A stretch of DNA of 64,000 nucleotides from Oleisolibacter albus (GTDB lineage: Bacteria > Pseudomonadota > Alphaproteobacteria > Azospirillales > Azospirillaceae): the NCBI RefSeq assembly GCF_003336875.1, contig NZ_QGNJ01000003.1, forward strand, positions 62,001-126,000. The letters are read 5' to 3'. The notes under the pieces are model-generated. The model ran no database searches. It had not been told where the DNA came from and saw only the letters and a list, made by a program, of their open reading frames with translations. The position numbers and the translations under genes were made by a program. Below, piece by piece: positions 7,674-16,446 of the stretch. Positions within the stretch are counted from its first letter, which is position 1; each line of letters begins with the position of its first letter.

Positions 7674-9242
7674 ATGGAAATCGACCTCGCCGGCCTGTCA
7701 CGGCTGCAATTCGCCATGACAGCCATGTACCACTTTCTGTTCGTGCCCTTGACCCTGGGCCTGTCCTTCCTGCTGGCCGTGATGGAGACGGTCTATGTGC
7801 TGACCGGGCGTCAGATCTGGCGCGACATGACGAAGTTCTGGGGCAAGCTGTTCGGTATCAACTTCGCCATGGGTGTCGCCACCGGCATCACCATGGAATT
7901 CCAGTTCGGCACCAACTGGGCCTATTACAGCCATTACGTCGGCGACATTTTCGGTGTGCCGCTGGCTGTGGAAGGGCTGATGGCCTTCTTCCTGGAGTCG
8001 ACCTTCGTCGGCCTGTTCTTCTTCGGCTGGGACCGGATGAGCCGGGTCGGGCACCTGACGGTGACCTGGCTGGTGGCCATCGGCTCCAACCTGTCGGCCC
8101 TGTGGATCCTGGTGGCCAATGGCTGGATGCAGAATCCGGCCGGCGCCGTCTTCAACCCGGAGACGATGCGCATGGAACTGGTCAGCTTTTACGAGATCCT
8201 GTTCAACCCGGTGGCCCAGGCCAAGTTCGTGCACACGGTCAGCGCCGGCTATGTCACCGGCGCCATGTTCATGCTGTCGGTCAGCGCCTGGTATCTGCTG
8301 CACGGCCGGCATCGGGAATTCGCCCGCCGGTCGATGACGGTGGCCGCCAGTTTCGGCCTTGCCGCGTCGCTGTCGGTGGTCGTGCTGGGCGACGAGAGCG
8401 GCTATGCCCTGACCGAGCATCAGAAGATGAAGCTGGCCGCCATCGAGGCCATGTGGGAGACCGAGCCGGCGCCGGCCGACTTCACCCTGTTCGGCCTGCC
8501 GGACATGCAGGCGCAGCAGACCCGCGACGCCGTGAAGATCCCCTATGCGCTGGGCCTGATCGCCACGCGCTCCTTGGACCAGACGGTGCCGGGCATCAAG
8601 GATCTGGTGGCGCGGGCGGAGGAGCGTATCCGCAGCGGCCTGCTGGCCTATGACGCCCTGCAGGCGGTGCGCGCCGACCGGGCCGACACCGCCGCCCGGG
8701 AGCGGCTGACGGCCCATGCCGCCGATCTGGGCTATGCCCTGCTGCTGAAGGCCTATGTGGAGGATCCGCGCACGGCCACGCCGGCCCAGATCGCCCAGGC
8801 GGCGCAGGACACCGTTCCGCATGTGCCCTCGCTGTTCTGGACCTTCCGCCTGATGGTGGGGCTGGGCTTCTATTTCATCCTGCTGTTCGCCGCGGCCTTC
8901 TGGTTCGCCAGCCGCCGGCAGTTCACCCGCGTCACCTTCCTGAAACTGGCGGCCTGGAGCCTGCCGCTGCCCTGGCTGGCAGCCGAGCTGGGCTGGTTCG
9001 TGGCCGAGCACGGGCGCCAGCCCTGGTCGATCGAAGGGGTGCTGCCGACCTTCCTGTCGACCTCCACCCTGACCGTGCCGGACCTGCTGGTCACCGTCAG
9101 CGGCTTCATCCTGTTCTACAGCACCCTGGCGGTGGTCGAGGTCTTCCTGCTGGTGAAGACCGTGCGGCTGGGGCCGGTGCAGGCCCTGGGGCTGGGCGAC
9201 CCGGCCCGTATCGACGACGCGCATCCCCAGGCGGCCGAGTAA
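7674..9242 (+). CDS. cydA: Cytochrome bd quinol oxidase subunit I
   Basis: The protein has 522 residues, the same size class as Escherichia coli CydA. H20 in MYHFLFVPLTLG is the expected high-spin heme b595 ligand, and the His in KFVHTVSAGYVTGAMF is the expected low-spin b558 ligand. The quinol-binding loop is long, and the signature GWFVAEHGRQPW is intact, so this is the E. coli-like long-Q-loop form. The enzyme oxidises quinol and reduces oxygen to water with high affinity, without pumping protons. GAGGAG before the ATG is the ribosome-binding site. The gene leads a five-gene operon that also supplies the accessory subunit and the assembly exporter. Confidence 0.97.
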   Translation: MEIDLAGLSRLQFAMTAMYHFLFVPLTLGLSFLLAVMETVYVLTGRQIWRDMTKFWGKLFGINFAMGVATGITMEFQFGTNWAYYSHYVGDIFGVPLAVEGLMAFFLESTFVGLFFFGWDRMSRVGHLTVTWLVAIGSNLSALWILVANGWMQNPAGAVFNPETMRMELVSFYEILFNPVAQAKFVHTVSAGYVTGAMFMLSVSAWYLLHGRHREFARRSMTVAASFGLAASLSVVVLGDESGYALTEHQKMKLAAIEAMWETEPAPADFTLFGLPDMQAQQTRDAVKIPYALGLIATRSLDQTVPGIKDLVARAEERIRSGLLAYDALQAVRADRADTAARERLTAHAADLGYALLLKAYVEDPRTATPAQIAQAAQDTVPHVPSLFWTFRLMVGLGFYFILLFAAAFWFASRRQFTRVTFLKLAAWSLPLPWLAAELGWFVAEHGRQPWSIEGVLPTFLSTSTLTVPDLLVTVSGFILFYSTLAVVEVFLLVKTVRLGPVQALGLGDPARIDDAHPQAAE

Positions 9243-9254
9243 GGAGCGACGAGC

Positions 9255-10400
9255 ATGCTTCCCGTACCATTCGATTATGAAACCCTGCGCCTGATCTGGT
9301 GGGTGCTGCTGGGCGTGCTGCTGATCGGCTTCGCCGTCACCGACGGTTTCGATCTGGGTGTCGGCCTGCTGCTGCCGCTGGTGGCGCGTACGGATACCGA
9401 GCGGCGCATCGCCATCAACAGCATCGGCCCGGTCTGGGAAGGGAATCAGGTCTGGTTCATCCTGGGCGGTGGCGCCATCTTCGCCGCCTATCCCCCCATC
9501 TATGCCGCCGCCTTCTCCGGCTTCTACCTCGCCATGTTCCTGGTGCTGGTGGCGCTGATCCTGCGGCCGGTGGGGTTCGATTTCCGCAACAAGGTGGCCG
9601 ACCGGCGCTGGCGCGCCGTCTGGGACGCCGGCCTGTTCATCGGCGGCTTCGTGCCGGCGCTGGTGTTCGGCGTGGCCTTCGGCAACCTGCTGCAGGGTGT
9701 GCCCTTCCATTACGACGCCGATCTGCGCCTGACCTATGAGGGCGGGCTGTTGGGGCTGCTGAATCCCTTCGCCCTGCTGTGCGGGCTGGTTTCGGTGGCC
9801 ATGCTGGGGCTGCACGGGGCCATCTGGCTGCTGTTGAAGACCGACGGGCCGGTGGCGGCGCGCAGCCGCAGCGCCGTCACCGTGCTGGCGCCGGCGCTGC
9901 TGGTGCTGTTCGCCCTGGCCGGGCTGTGGGCCGCGGGGCTGGAGGGGTATGTGGCCCAGGGGCTGGACCCCAACGGCGCCTCCAACCCGCTGGCCAAGTC
10001 GGTGGTGCGGGAAGGCGGGGCGCTGATGCGCAACTACGGCCTGCATCCCTGGATGCGGCTGGCCCCGGTGCTGGCGGTGGCCGGCACGCTGGCGGCCTGG
10101 GGGCTGGTGCGGCTGCGGCGTGAGGGGCTGGCCCTGCTGGCCAGCGGCATCGGCATCACCGGCGTCGTCGCCACGGCCGGCGTCAGCCTGTTCCCGTTCC
10201 TGATGCCGTCCAGCCTGGACCCGGTGGCGGGCCTGACGGTGTTCGACGCCACCTCGTCCCACCAGACCCTGTTCGTCATGCTGCTGGCCGCACTGGTGTT
10301 CGTGCCGCTGATCCTGGCCTACACGGGCTTCGTCTATTCCGTCCTGCGCGGCAAGGTCACCGCCGAACAGGTAGAACGCAACAGTCACTCCCTGTACTGA
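9255..10400 (+). CDS. cydB: Cytochrome bd quinol oxidase subunit II
   Basis: This 381-residue membrane protein contains the CydB signatures VTDGFDLGVGLLLP, GPVWEGNQVWFI and ILRPVGFDFRNK, and ends with a hydrophobic helix and a short polar tail. It pairs with CydA as the second core subunit of the bd oxidase. It follows cydA by 12 bases, with AAGGAGCGA as the ribosome-binding site. The cydX gene starts 11 bases beyond its stop. Confidence 0.97.
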   Translation: MLPVPFDYETLRLIWWVLLGVLLIGFAVTDGFDLGVGLLLPLVARTDTERRIAINSIGPVWEGNQVWFILGGGAIFAAYPPIYAAAFSGFYLAMFLVLVALILRPVGFDFRNKVADRRWRAVWDAGLFIGGFVPALVFGVAFGNLLQGVPFHYDADLRLTYEGGLLGLLNPFALLCGLVSVAMLGLHGAIWLLLKTDGPVAARSRSAVTVLAPALLVLFALAGLWAAGLEGYVAQGLDPNGASNPLAKSVVREGGALMRNYGLHPWMRLAPVLAVAGTLAAWGLVRLRREGLALLASGIGITGVVATAGVSLFPFLMPSSLDPVAGLTVFDATSSHQTLFVMLLAALVFVPLILAYTGFVYSVLRGKVTAEQVERNSHSLY

Positions 10401-10411
10401 AGGAGACCGCT

Positions 10412-10522
10412 ATGTGGTATTTCACGTGGTTCCTGGGCGTCGGTCTGGCCTGCGGCTTTGCAGTCCTGAACGCCCTGTGGCATGAGGTCCATCTGCAGGA
10501 TCCGGGTCCGGTTCAGGAGTGA
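10412..10522 (+). CDS. cydX: Cytochrome bd accessory subunit CydX
   Basis: This is a 36-residue protein beginning MWYFTWFLGVGLACGF, with one transmembrane helix and a short C-terminal tail. The start MWYF, the conserved W in the first ten residues and the following ALWHE are typical of CydX/YbgT, the small subunit that stabilises the bd oxidase hemes. It sits 11 bases after cydB with AAGGAGA as the ribosome-binding site. It is short enough to be missed by automatic annotation. Confidence 0.95.
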   Translation: MWYFTWFLGVGLACGFAVLNALWHEVHLQDPGPVQE

Positions 10523-10564
10523 TCATCTGTTGAGTCCGGTTGCGAAACGCCGTGGGTCGGCGGC

Positions 10565-12346
10565 ATGAGCGGGCGCCAGAACGAGCCCGCGCCGCCCACG
10601 GCGGTTGAGAAGGAAGACAGGGGGAGCGAACGTCAGCGCAGCCGGGCCGCCGCGGCCTGGTTGCGGCGGCAGGTGCGGCCGGTGCGCGCCTGGCACGGGC
10701 TGGCTGTGCTCTGCGGCCTCGGTGCCGGCATCGCCACCATCGTCGAGGCCGCCGCCCTGGCCCGTGCCATCGGCCGGGCCGCCGACGGGCTGTGGGTCGA
10801 GGCGGGCCGTGTGCTGCCCTGGCTGCTGCTGGCCATCCTGGCCCGTGCCCTGCTGGTCTGGGGCCAGGAGCGGGCCGGGACGGAAGCGTCGGCCCGCGTG
10901 CGCCACCGGCTGCGCCTGGACCTCTACCGCAGCATGGCCCGGCTGGACCGGCGCGAGGAGGAGGGGGGCACCGCCACCCTGACCGTGCGCCTGATCGACC
11001 AGGTGGAGGCGCTGGACGGATTCCTGTCGCGCTATCTGATCCTGTCGCCCCTGGCGGGGCTGGTGCCGCTGCTGATCCTGATCGTGTCCTTCAGCCAGAA
11101 CTGGGTGGTGGGGGCGCTGCTGTTGCTGACCGGGCCGCTGATCCCGCTGTTCATGATCCTGATCGGGCTGGGGGCGGAGCAGGCCAGCCGTCGCCAGTCC
11201 GTAGCCCTGGCCCAGCTCGGCCGCCGTTTCCTGGACCGGCTGGGCGGGTTGACCACCCTGCAGCTGTTCGGCCGTGTGGAGCCGGAGGCCGCGGCGCTGA
11301 CGGCGGTCGCCGACGATTTCCGCCGGCGCACCATGGCGGTGCTGCGCATCGCCTTCCTGTCCTCCACCGTGCTGGAGTTCTTCGCCTCCGTCTCTATCGC
11401 CCTGGTGGCGATCTATCTGGGTTCGGTCTATCTCGGCTATTTCCACATGGGCGCGGCGGCCGATGGTATCTCGCTGGAGACCGGCCTGTTCCTGCTGCTG
11501 CTGGCGCCCGAGTATTTCCAGCCGCTGCGGGCCTATGCCGCCGCCTATCACGACCGGGCCGCGGCGGTGGCCGCCGCCGGCGACCTGATGCCGTTGGCTC
11601 CGGCGGAAGCGGCCGGGCCTGGCGATGCGGTGCCGACCGATAGGGCACGGATTGACGCGGCCCCTTCACTTCGGGCGGAGGGGGCGCTGGCCGTCAGCCT
11701 GCGCGGGGTCACGGCGGGCCACGACGGAGCGCCGCTGCTGGACGGCGTCGATCTGGACATCCCGCCGGGCGGCTTCGTCGCCATCGTCGGCCCCAGCGGC
11801 ATCGGCAAATCCACCCTGATCGACCTGCTGCTGGGGTTCGTGCCGCCGCGGTCGGGCCGGATTGCCATCGGTGGTCAGGCGCCGCTGGCGGCGCGCGGCC
11901 GGGTCAGCTGGCTGCCGCAACGCCCCGCCCTGGTGTCCGGCAGCATCCGCGCCGTCATCGCCCGCGGCGATCCGGACGCTCCGGCCGCGGCGCTGGTCCA
12001 GGCGGGGGAGGCAGCGGATGTGACCGGCTTCGCCGCGGCCCTGCCGCGGGGGCTGGATACGCCGGTGGGCGAGCGTGGTTTCGGCCTGTCCGGCGGGCAG
12101 CTGCGCCGCGTGGCCCTGGCCCGCGCCCTGCTGAAACCGGCCGGGCTGCTGCTGCTGGACGAGCCGACCTCCGACCTGGACCCGGTGGCGGAGCGGCGGG
12201 TGCTGGAGACCCTGCGCCGCCGCGCCGGGGCCCAGACCATCGTGATGGTGACCCATAGCGCCGCGGCGGCGGCCCATGCCGACCGGGTCTACCGGCTGGA
12301 GCAAGGCCGGCTGTCCCCGCTGGCCGGACCGGAGGCCACGCCATGA
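10565..12346 (+). CDS. cydD: CydD subunit of the CydDC ABC exporter
   Basis: This 593-residue half-transporter has about six transmembrane helices (residues ~45-320) and a C-terminal ATPase. The ATPase has Walker A GPSGIGKSTL, the signature LSGGQLRRVALARAL and Walker B LLLLDEPTSDLD. With CydC it forms the inner-membrane exporter of cysteine/glutathione-type reductants that is needed to assemble cytochrome bd. About 45 residues of charged sequence precede the first helix. The gene follows cydX by 42 bases and overlaps cydC by four bases (ATGA), which supports one operon. Confidence 0.94.
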   Translation: MSGRQNEPAPPTAVEKEDRGSERQRSRAAAAWLRRQVRPVRAWHGLAVLCGLGAGIATIVEAAALARAIGRAADGLWVEAGRVLPWLLLAILARALLVWGQERAGTEASARVRHRLRLDLYRSMARLDRREEEGGTATLTVRLIDQVEALDGFLSRYLILSPLAGLVPLLILIVSFSQNWVVGALLLLTGPLIPLFMILIGLGAEQASRRQSVALAQLGRRFLDRLGGLTTLQLFGRVEPEAAALTAVADDFRRRTMAVLRIAFLSSTVLEFFASVSIALVAIYLGSVYLGYFHMGAAADGISLETGLFLLLLAPEYFQPLRAYAAAYHDRAAAVAAAGDLMPLAPAEAAGPGDAVPTDRARIDAAPSLRAEGALAVSLRGVTAGHDGAPLLDGVDLDIPPGGFVAIVGPSGIGKSTLIDLLLGFVPPRSGRIAIGGQAPLAARGRVSWLPQRPALVSGSIRAVIARGDPDAPAAALVQAGEAADVTGFAAALPRGLDTPVGERGFGLSGGQLRRVALARALLKPAGLLLLDEPTSDLDPVAERRVLETLRRRAGAQTIVMVTHSAAAAAHADRVYRLEQGRLSPLAGPEATP

Positions 12347-14052
12347 GCCATCCTTTGATACGGTTTCTGGGCCGGACCGGCGAGGGTCGCCGTGGCCTGA
12401 TCCTGGCGGTGCTGATCGGAACGGTGGGCGTGCTGGCCGGAGCGGCCCTGCTGGGCCTGTCCGGCTGGTTCATCGTGGCCACGGCGCTGGCCGGCAGTCT
12501 GGCCAGCTTCAATGTCTTCACCCCGTCGGCGGGCATCCGCACCTTCACCCTGCTGCGCACGCTGGCCCGCTACGGCGAGCGGCTGACCGGCCATGACGGG
12601 ACGCTGCGCATCCTGGCCGGGCTGCGCCTGTGGTTCTTCCGCCGCATGGCGGCGCTGCAGCCGGCCCAGCGCGGATTCGAGCGCAGCGGCGATCTGTTGA
12701 ACCGGGTGACGGCCGACATCAACGCGCTGGACACGGTCTATCTCCGCTCCTATGCGCCGGCGGTGCAGGTCCTGGTGTCGCTGCTCTGTCTGGCCCTGCT
12801 GGGCTGGACCGTGGGGTTCCTGCCGCCCTGGCTGCCGCTGCTGGCGGCCGCCCTGGCCCTTGGGCTGCCGCTGCTGGTGTTCCGCGCCAGTGCCGCCGGC
12901 GGGCGTGTCCAGGCCGATGCCACGGCGGCGCTGCGCAGCGCCCTGGTCGAAGGTGTGCAGGGCGCGCGCGAACTGGCGGTGTTCGGCGGCGAGGCCGCGG
13001 CGGCGGCGCGGGTGGCGGCGCAGTCGGCCCGGCTGGTGGGCGGCAGCCGCGATACGGCCCGGGCGGCGGCCCTGGGTGCTGGCGTGGTGCTGCTGGGCAC
13101 GCGGCTGCTGGCCGTGCTGGTGCTGGTCCACGGCCTTGCGGCGGGACAGGCCGGCATGGCGGGGGTCGGGTCCGGGCTGCTGGCCCTGGCGGTGCTGGCC
13201 ACGCTGGGCCTGCTGGAACCGCTGGGCACCCTGCCCCAGATGGGGCAGAGCTTCGCCCGCGCGGCGCGGGCGGCGGAGAATCTGGAGGCGGTGGCGGCCC
13301 AGACGCCGCTGCTGCCCGAACCGGCCCGGCCGCTGCCGCTGCCGCCACGCCCCGACATCGGCATCCATGGACTGACGCTGCGCCACGGGCCGGACCTGCC
13401 GACGGTGCTGGACGGGCTGGACCTGCACCTGCCCTATGGTGTCCATGCCGGCCTCTACGGTCCCAGCGGCGAGGGCAAGTCCAGCCTGAGTCAGGCCCTG
13501 CTGCGCCAGATCCCGCTGACGGCGGGGCGCATCACCCTGGGCGGTGTCGATCTGGCCGACCTGTCCGAGGCCGATCTGCGGCGGGGACTGTCCTACCTGC
13601 CGCAGACGCCGACCCTGTTCGACGGCAGTGTGGCGGACAATCTGCGTCTGGCGGCGCCGGATGCCGATGACGCGGCGGTGTGGGCGGCCCTGGATCAGGT
13701 GGAGCTGGGTGACCTGTTCCGCGCCCGGCGCGACGGGCTGGACAGCTGGGTGGGCGAGGGCGGGCTGCGCCTGTCCGGCGGCGAGGCCAAGCGCCTGGGC
13801 CTGGCGCAGATGCTGTTGCGGGCGGCCGCGGTCACCCTGCTGGATGAGCCCACGGGCGGGCTGGACCGGGATCTGGCGGAGCGGCTGATGCCGCGCCTGC
13901 ATGCGGCCTTCGCCGGGCGCACGCTGGTCGTCATCTCGCACCAGCCGGAGGATCTGGCGGGCTGTGGCTGGGTCGGGCGGTTGCAGGCGGGCCGGCTGGT
14001 GGTCGAACGCACGGAAGCCTGCTCAGGCCGGGGGGCGGACCTTCCCAGCTAA
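12343..14052 (+). CDS. cydC: CydC subunit of the CydDC ABC exporter
   Basis: The protein has 569 residues. Its membrane domain opens with the CydC-typical LLGLSGWFIVATALAG. The ATPase has Walker A GPSGEGKSSL, signature LSGGEAKRLGLAQ and Walker B VTLLDEPTGGLD. It is the partner of CydD, translationally coupled through the ATGA overlap. It is the last gene of the cyd operon and converges on a receiver-domain gene with an 11-base gap. I saw no obvious terminator between them. Confidence 0.94.
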   Translation: MSHPLIRFLGRTGEGRRGLILAVLIGTVGVLAGAALLGLSGWFIVATALAGSLASFNVFTPSAGIRTFTLLRTLARYGERLTGHDGTLRILAGLRLWFFRRMAALQPAQRGFERSGDLLNRVTADINALDTVYLRSYAPAVQVLVSLLCLALLGWTVGFLPPWLPLLAAALALGLPLLVFRASAAGGRVQADATAALRSALVEGVQGARELAVFGGEAAAAARVAAQSARLVGGSRDTARAAALGAGVVLLGTRLLAVLVLVHGLAAGQAGMAGVGSGLLALAVLATLGLLEPLGTLPQMGQSFARAARAAENLEAVAAQTPLLPEPARPLPLPPRPDIGIHGLTLRHGPDLPTVLDGLDLHLPYGVHAGLYGPSGEGKSSLSQALLRQIPLTAGRITLGGVDLADLSEADLRRGLSYLPQTPTLFDGSVADNLRLAAPDADDAAVWAALDQVELGDLFRARRDGLDSWVGEGGLRLSGGEAKRLGLAQMLLRAAAVTLLDEPTGGLDRDLAERLMPRLHAAFAGRTLVVISHQPEDLAGCGWVGRLQAGRLVVERTEACSGRGADLPS

Positions 14053-14063
14053 CCCGGCCCGCC

Positions 14064-14426
14064 TCAGCCCAGCCCCATGCGGTGCAGCATATCGATCAGG
14101 CTGGCGGCCTCGGCCGTGGGCGGGATCCGGCCCACGGGGCCGGGGATCGTCTCAAACGCGGCCGGCGTCTCAGCGGGACAGCGCAGGATCAGCGGCAGGG
14201 CGGGGTGGGTCAGACGGATGCGGTGGCACAGTTCAGCCCCCGCCATCCGCGGCATGTGGCAGGCCGTGATCAGCACATCGGTGGTGCTGGGATAGAATTT
14301 CTCCAGCGCCTCGTGCCCGTTGCGGGCCGTCGTGACCTTGAAATTGGCGGCGGTCAGGCTGGCCGACAGGTGCTCCAGGGCCGTCCGGTCGGAATCGACA
14401 AGAAGAACACAGCGTCCACAACTCAT
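14064..14426 (-). CDS. Stand-alone receiver domain with lost phospho-acceptor
   Basis: This 120-residue protein has the shape of a CheY-like receiver: acidic pair region VLLVDSD (D11, D13), a helix ending ARNGHEALEKF, and DVLITACHMPRMAGAEL, which aligns with the usual D-x-x-x-x-D-x-x-M-P loop. In that loop the aspartate that is normally phosphorylated is Ala55. The conserved Lys-Pro near the end is replaced by Arg-Ile-Pro-Pro. It therefore cannot be phosphorylated in the standard way and may act as a protein-binding module. It lies between the cyd operon and the flagellar island and reads toward cydC. Confidence 0.75.
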   Translation of the reverse strand: MSCGRCVLLVDSDRTALEHLSASLTAANFKVTTARNGHEALEKFYPSTTDVLITACHMPRMAGAELCHRIRLTHPALPLILRCPAETPAAFETIPGPVGRIPPTAEAASLIDMLHRMGLG

Positions 14427-14693
14427 GATGGGTAGAACGTCCTCGGAAATCGGCGCGGAATTGAACGGTTTCGACCGGTGTGCTGCAATCGGTGTGGCGG
14501 ATCCCGCGATCCAGGACGTTGATCCGCTGTGCCGGATGCCGATGCACCGGTCCAGACCAGGCCATTCGGACTAGCCTAAAGTAGTATATTGATCGTACAG
14601 AGTTGTGGGCAGGGGCGAAAGGCATCCTTCGGGATGGCCCCTATCGCGCGATGATTTCGGCAGATCTTCGCGCACATCATGTGTGCGCGCAGA

Positions 14694-14927
14694 TCAGGCC
14701 TGTCCCAGCGGTGGGTCCAGCAGTGCCAGCAAATTGACCGCCATGCTCGGCAACTGGGCCTGTCCATCCGTAGCGATCAGATAGCCCTGCAACGAACCGC
14801 CTTCGGCCAGGGCCAGCAGCATTTGCTCCAGCCGGCGCAGCGTGACATCGTCACAGCGCTCCACCGTGTCCCGGCACATATCCAAGATCCGGGTCTTGCG
14901 CGGGGCTATGGGCGTCTGCTCGGGCAT
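14694..14927 (-). CDS. Small hypothetical protein with flagellar-type promoter
   Basis: I do not recognise this 77-residue protein. The ATG at 14927 has AAGGA upstream at good spacing; longer versions do not. It is mostly helical (RRLEQMLLALAEGGSLQGYLI) with no signal peptide or membrane helix. Its interest is its position: it is divergent from fliK, and the minus strand carries the same promoter element as the flagellar genes (TGAA-N7-TTAA, then 10 nt, then TTAGG). By inference it belongs to the flagellar regulon. Confidence 0.65.
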   Translation of the reverse strand: MPEQTPIAPRKTRILDMCRDTVERCDDVTLRRLEQMLLALAEGGSLQGYLIATDGQAQLPSMAVNLLALLDPPLGQA

Positions 14928-14951
14928 GCAGGATTCCTTGTCACGACCGGG

Positions 14952-14985
14952 CCATCCTAAGCGGGACCGGTTAAAGCAGGTTTCA
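14952..14985 (-). promoter_or_regulatory. CtrA-like box and -10 element of the 77-residue gene
   Basis: On the minus strand TGAA-N7-TTAA (14985-14971) is followed after 10 nt by TTAGGATGG (14960-14952). The layout is the same as at the flagellar promoters in this window. The -10-like element ends 25 bases before the ATG at 14927. Confidence 0.6.
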
Positions 14986-15006
14986 GACGGCATAGGTCCT
15001 CGCAGC

Positions 15007-15040
15007 TTAAAACCGGACTTAAACAGCGCGTCCTAGGATG
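15007..15040 (+). promoter_or_regulatory. CtrA-like box and -10 element of fliK-flgD
   Basis: TTAA (15007-15010) and TTAA (15019-15022) are separated by 8 nt, one more than the ideal CtrA spacing. Ten nt later comes CTAGGATG (15033-15040). The fliK ATG follows 30 bases on. Confidence 0.6.
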
Positions 15041-15069
15041 ACGGCAGCTTCGACATCCGGACCGGTGCC

Positions 15070-16431
15070 ATGCAGCCCATCCTTGCCTCCCTGACGACCG
15101 CGCCATCCGACGGCGGCAGCACCGCGTCCGCCAGCCGGTCCGGCAACACCAGCACGGCCGCAGGGACAGGGGGCTATGCCTCGGACTTCGATGCGCTGGT
15201 CGCCGAGAAGGCCCGGGCAAACCAGGATCCCGCGGGATCGCCCCCGGCAGATGCGGCGACCGACAGCGCCGGCGAGACTTCGCGGACCGACCCGCCATCC
15301 GACGGCGGGACGCTGATGGCCGGCCTGATGCAGGCCATGGGCCTGACCATGGTGCAACCGCAACCGATCCCGGCGGCGGCGACCGGTACGGCCATGGTGT
15401 CCGGCGTGCAGACCGGCACGGGGCAGCCCGTGCGCATCAAGCCGCAACTGGCCCAGGGGGCGCCGCAGCCCGTGACCGGGACCGATGCCGCCCTGGACGG
15501 GGCGGGCAGCCAAGCCGCCGACGGTGCCGCACTGCCGACGGCCCAGGCGGGGACCCCGGCCGGAACCGCGGTCGGACCGGCCCAGACCGATGCGACTGCA
15601 ATGGCCGGACAGACCGCCACCGATGGCGGTGCGGTGACGGCGGCACAGCAGGGTGCCCAGCAGGTGGCGGGTCAGGGGACGGCTGTGGCGGCGACCGTCA
15701 CGCCCGTTCCCGCTGCTGTGGCGCCCCGGGCGCAACCGGAAGCCTCGCCGGCCACCAATCCTGCGGGCCGGGGTGACGCCATCGAGGCGCCGGCCGCTGC
15801 GGGGCGTGCCGCGACCGCCAAGCCGGCGGCCCGCGCTGCCGCTCTGCTGGCCGGTGCCGAGGAGAAGGCGGCCGGTCCCGTGGCGGACCCGGCCAAGACT
15901 GCGCCGGCCGACGGTTTGCCCCCGGCGCCGGATGCCGGGCTTCTGCCCCTGACCCCCGGTCAGACGGCGGCGCGGGAGGCTGGCCATGTGCCGGCCGCGA
16001 CCCGCGCCGGTGCCCTGGCGCACAGCAGCCCCGCCAATCAGGTCATGGCCCGGATCGAGCAGGCCGTGTCCGACGGCCAGACCACGCTGACGGTCCGCCT
16101 CGATCCGGAATCGCTGGGCCGCGTCGAGGTGCGCCTCGATGTGCAGGACGGCCGGGTGACGGCCCTGATCTCGGCCGACCGGCAGTCGACCCTGGACCTG
16201 CTGCAGCGGGACCAGCGGCTGCTGGAGCGGGCGGTATCGCAGAGCGGCCTGCAACTGCAGTCCGACGGGCTGCAGTTCTCCTTGCGCGACGGTGGCGGCC
16301 AGTGGGCCGGGACCCCGTCCGGCGGCAGGGCGGCCCGTGTCTACGGTGTGGCGGTGGAGGCCGATGCGGCGCCGGACCTGCTGACGCCGGCCCCGGTGCG
16401 TTCCGACAGCCTCGTCGATATCCAGATCTGA
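15070..16431 (+). CDS. fliK: Flagellar hook-length control protein
   Basis: The 453-residue protein has a long Ala/Thr/Gly/Pro-rich, probably disordered N-terminal part (residues 1-320). The conserved FliK C-terminal domain follows, recognisable in MARIEQAVSDGQTTLTVRLDPESLGRVEVRLD and in the Gln/Leu-rich helix that follows. FliK is an exported ruler that switches secretion from hook to filament proteins. A 14-base GC-rich direct repeat (15104-15117 and 15295-15308) encodes two PSDGG copies in the linker. The gene is followed after 15 bases by flgD, its usual partner in hook assembly. The start is set by the promoter element just upstream. Confidence 0.88.
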   Translation: MQPILASLTTAPSDGGSTASASRSGNTSTAAGTGGYASDFDALVAEKARANQDPAGSPPADAATDSAGETSRTDPPSDGGTLMAGLMQAMGLTMVQPQPIPAAATGTAMVSGVQTGTGQPVRIKPQLAQGAPQPVTGTDAALDGAGSQAADGAALPTAQAGTPAGTAVGPAQTDATAMAGQTATDGGAVTAAQQGAQQVAGQGTAVAATVTPVPAAVAPRAQPEASPATNPAGRGDAIEAPAAAGRAATAKPAARAAALLAGAEEKAAGPVADPAKTAPADGLPPAPDAGLLPLTPGQTAAREAGHVPAATRAGALAHSSPANQVMARIEQAVSDGQTTLTVRLDPESLGRVEVRLDVQDGRVTALISADRQSTLDLLQRDQRLLERAVSQSGLQLQSDGLQFSLRDGGGQWAGTPSGGRAARVYGVAVEADAAPDLLTPAPVRSDSLVDIQI

Positions 16432-16446
16432 AGAAGGACCTCAGCC

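Noticed and set aside
7698-10388. Nearly 900-codon open frame antisense to cydA-cydB
   Set aside because: It is a mirror of two highly conserved genes, is His/Gln-rich and has no ribosome-binding site or family signature.
12289-13941. 550-codon open frame antisense to cydC
   Set aside because: Arg/Gln-rich shadow of an ABC transporter gene without recognisable domains.
14670-14688. Small hairpin (GCGCACA/TGTGCGC) after the 77-residue gene as a terminator
   Set aside because: The stem is only 7 bp and there is no T tract on the minus strand, so terminator function is not supported.
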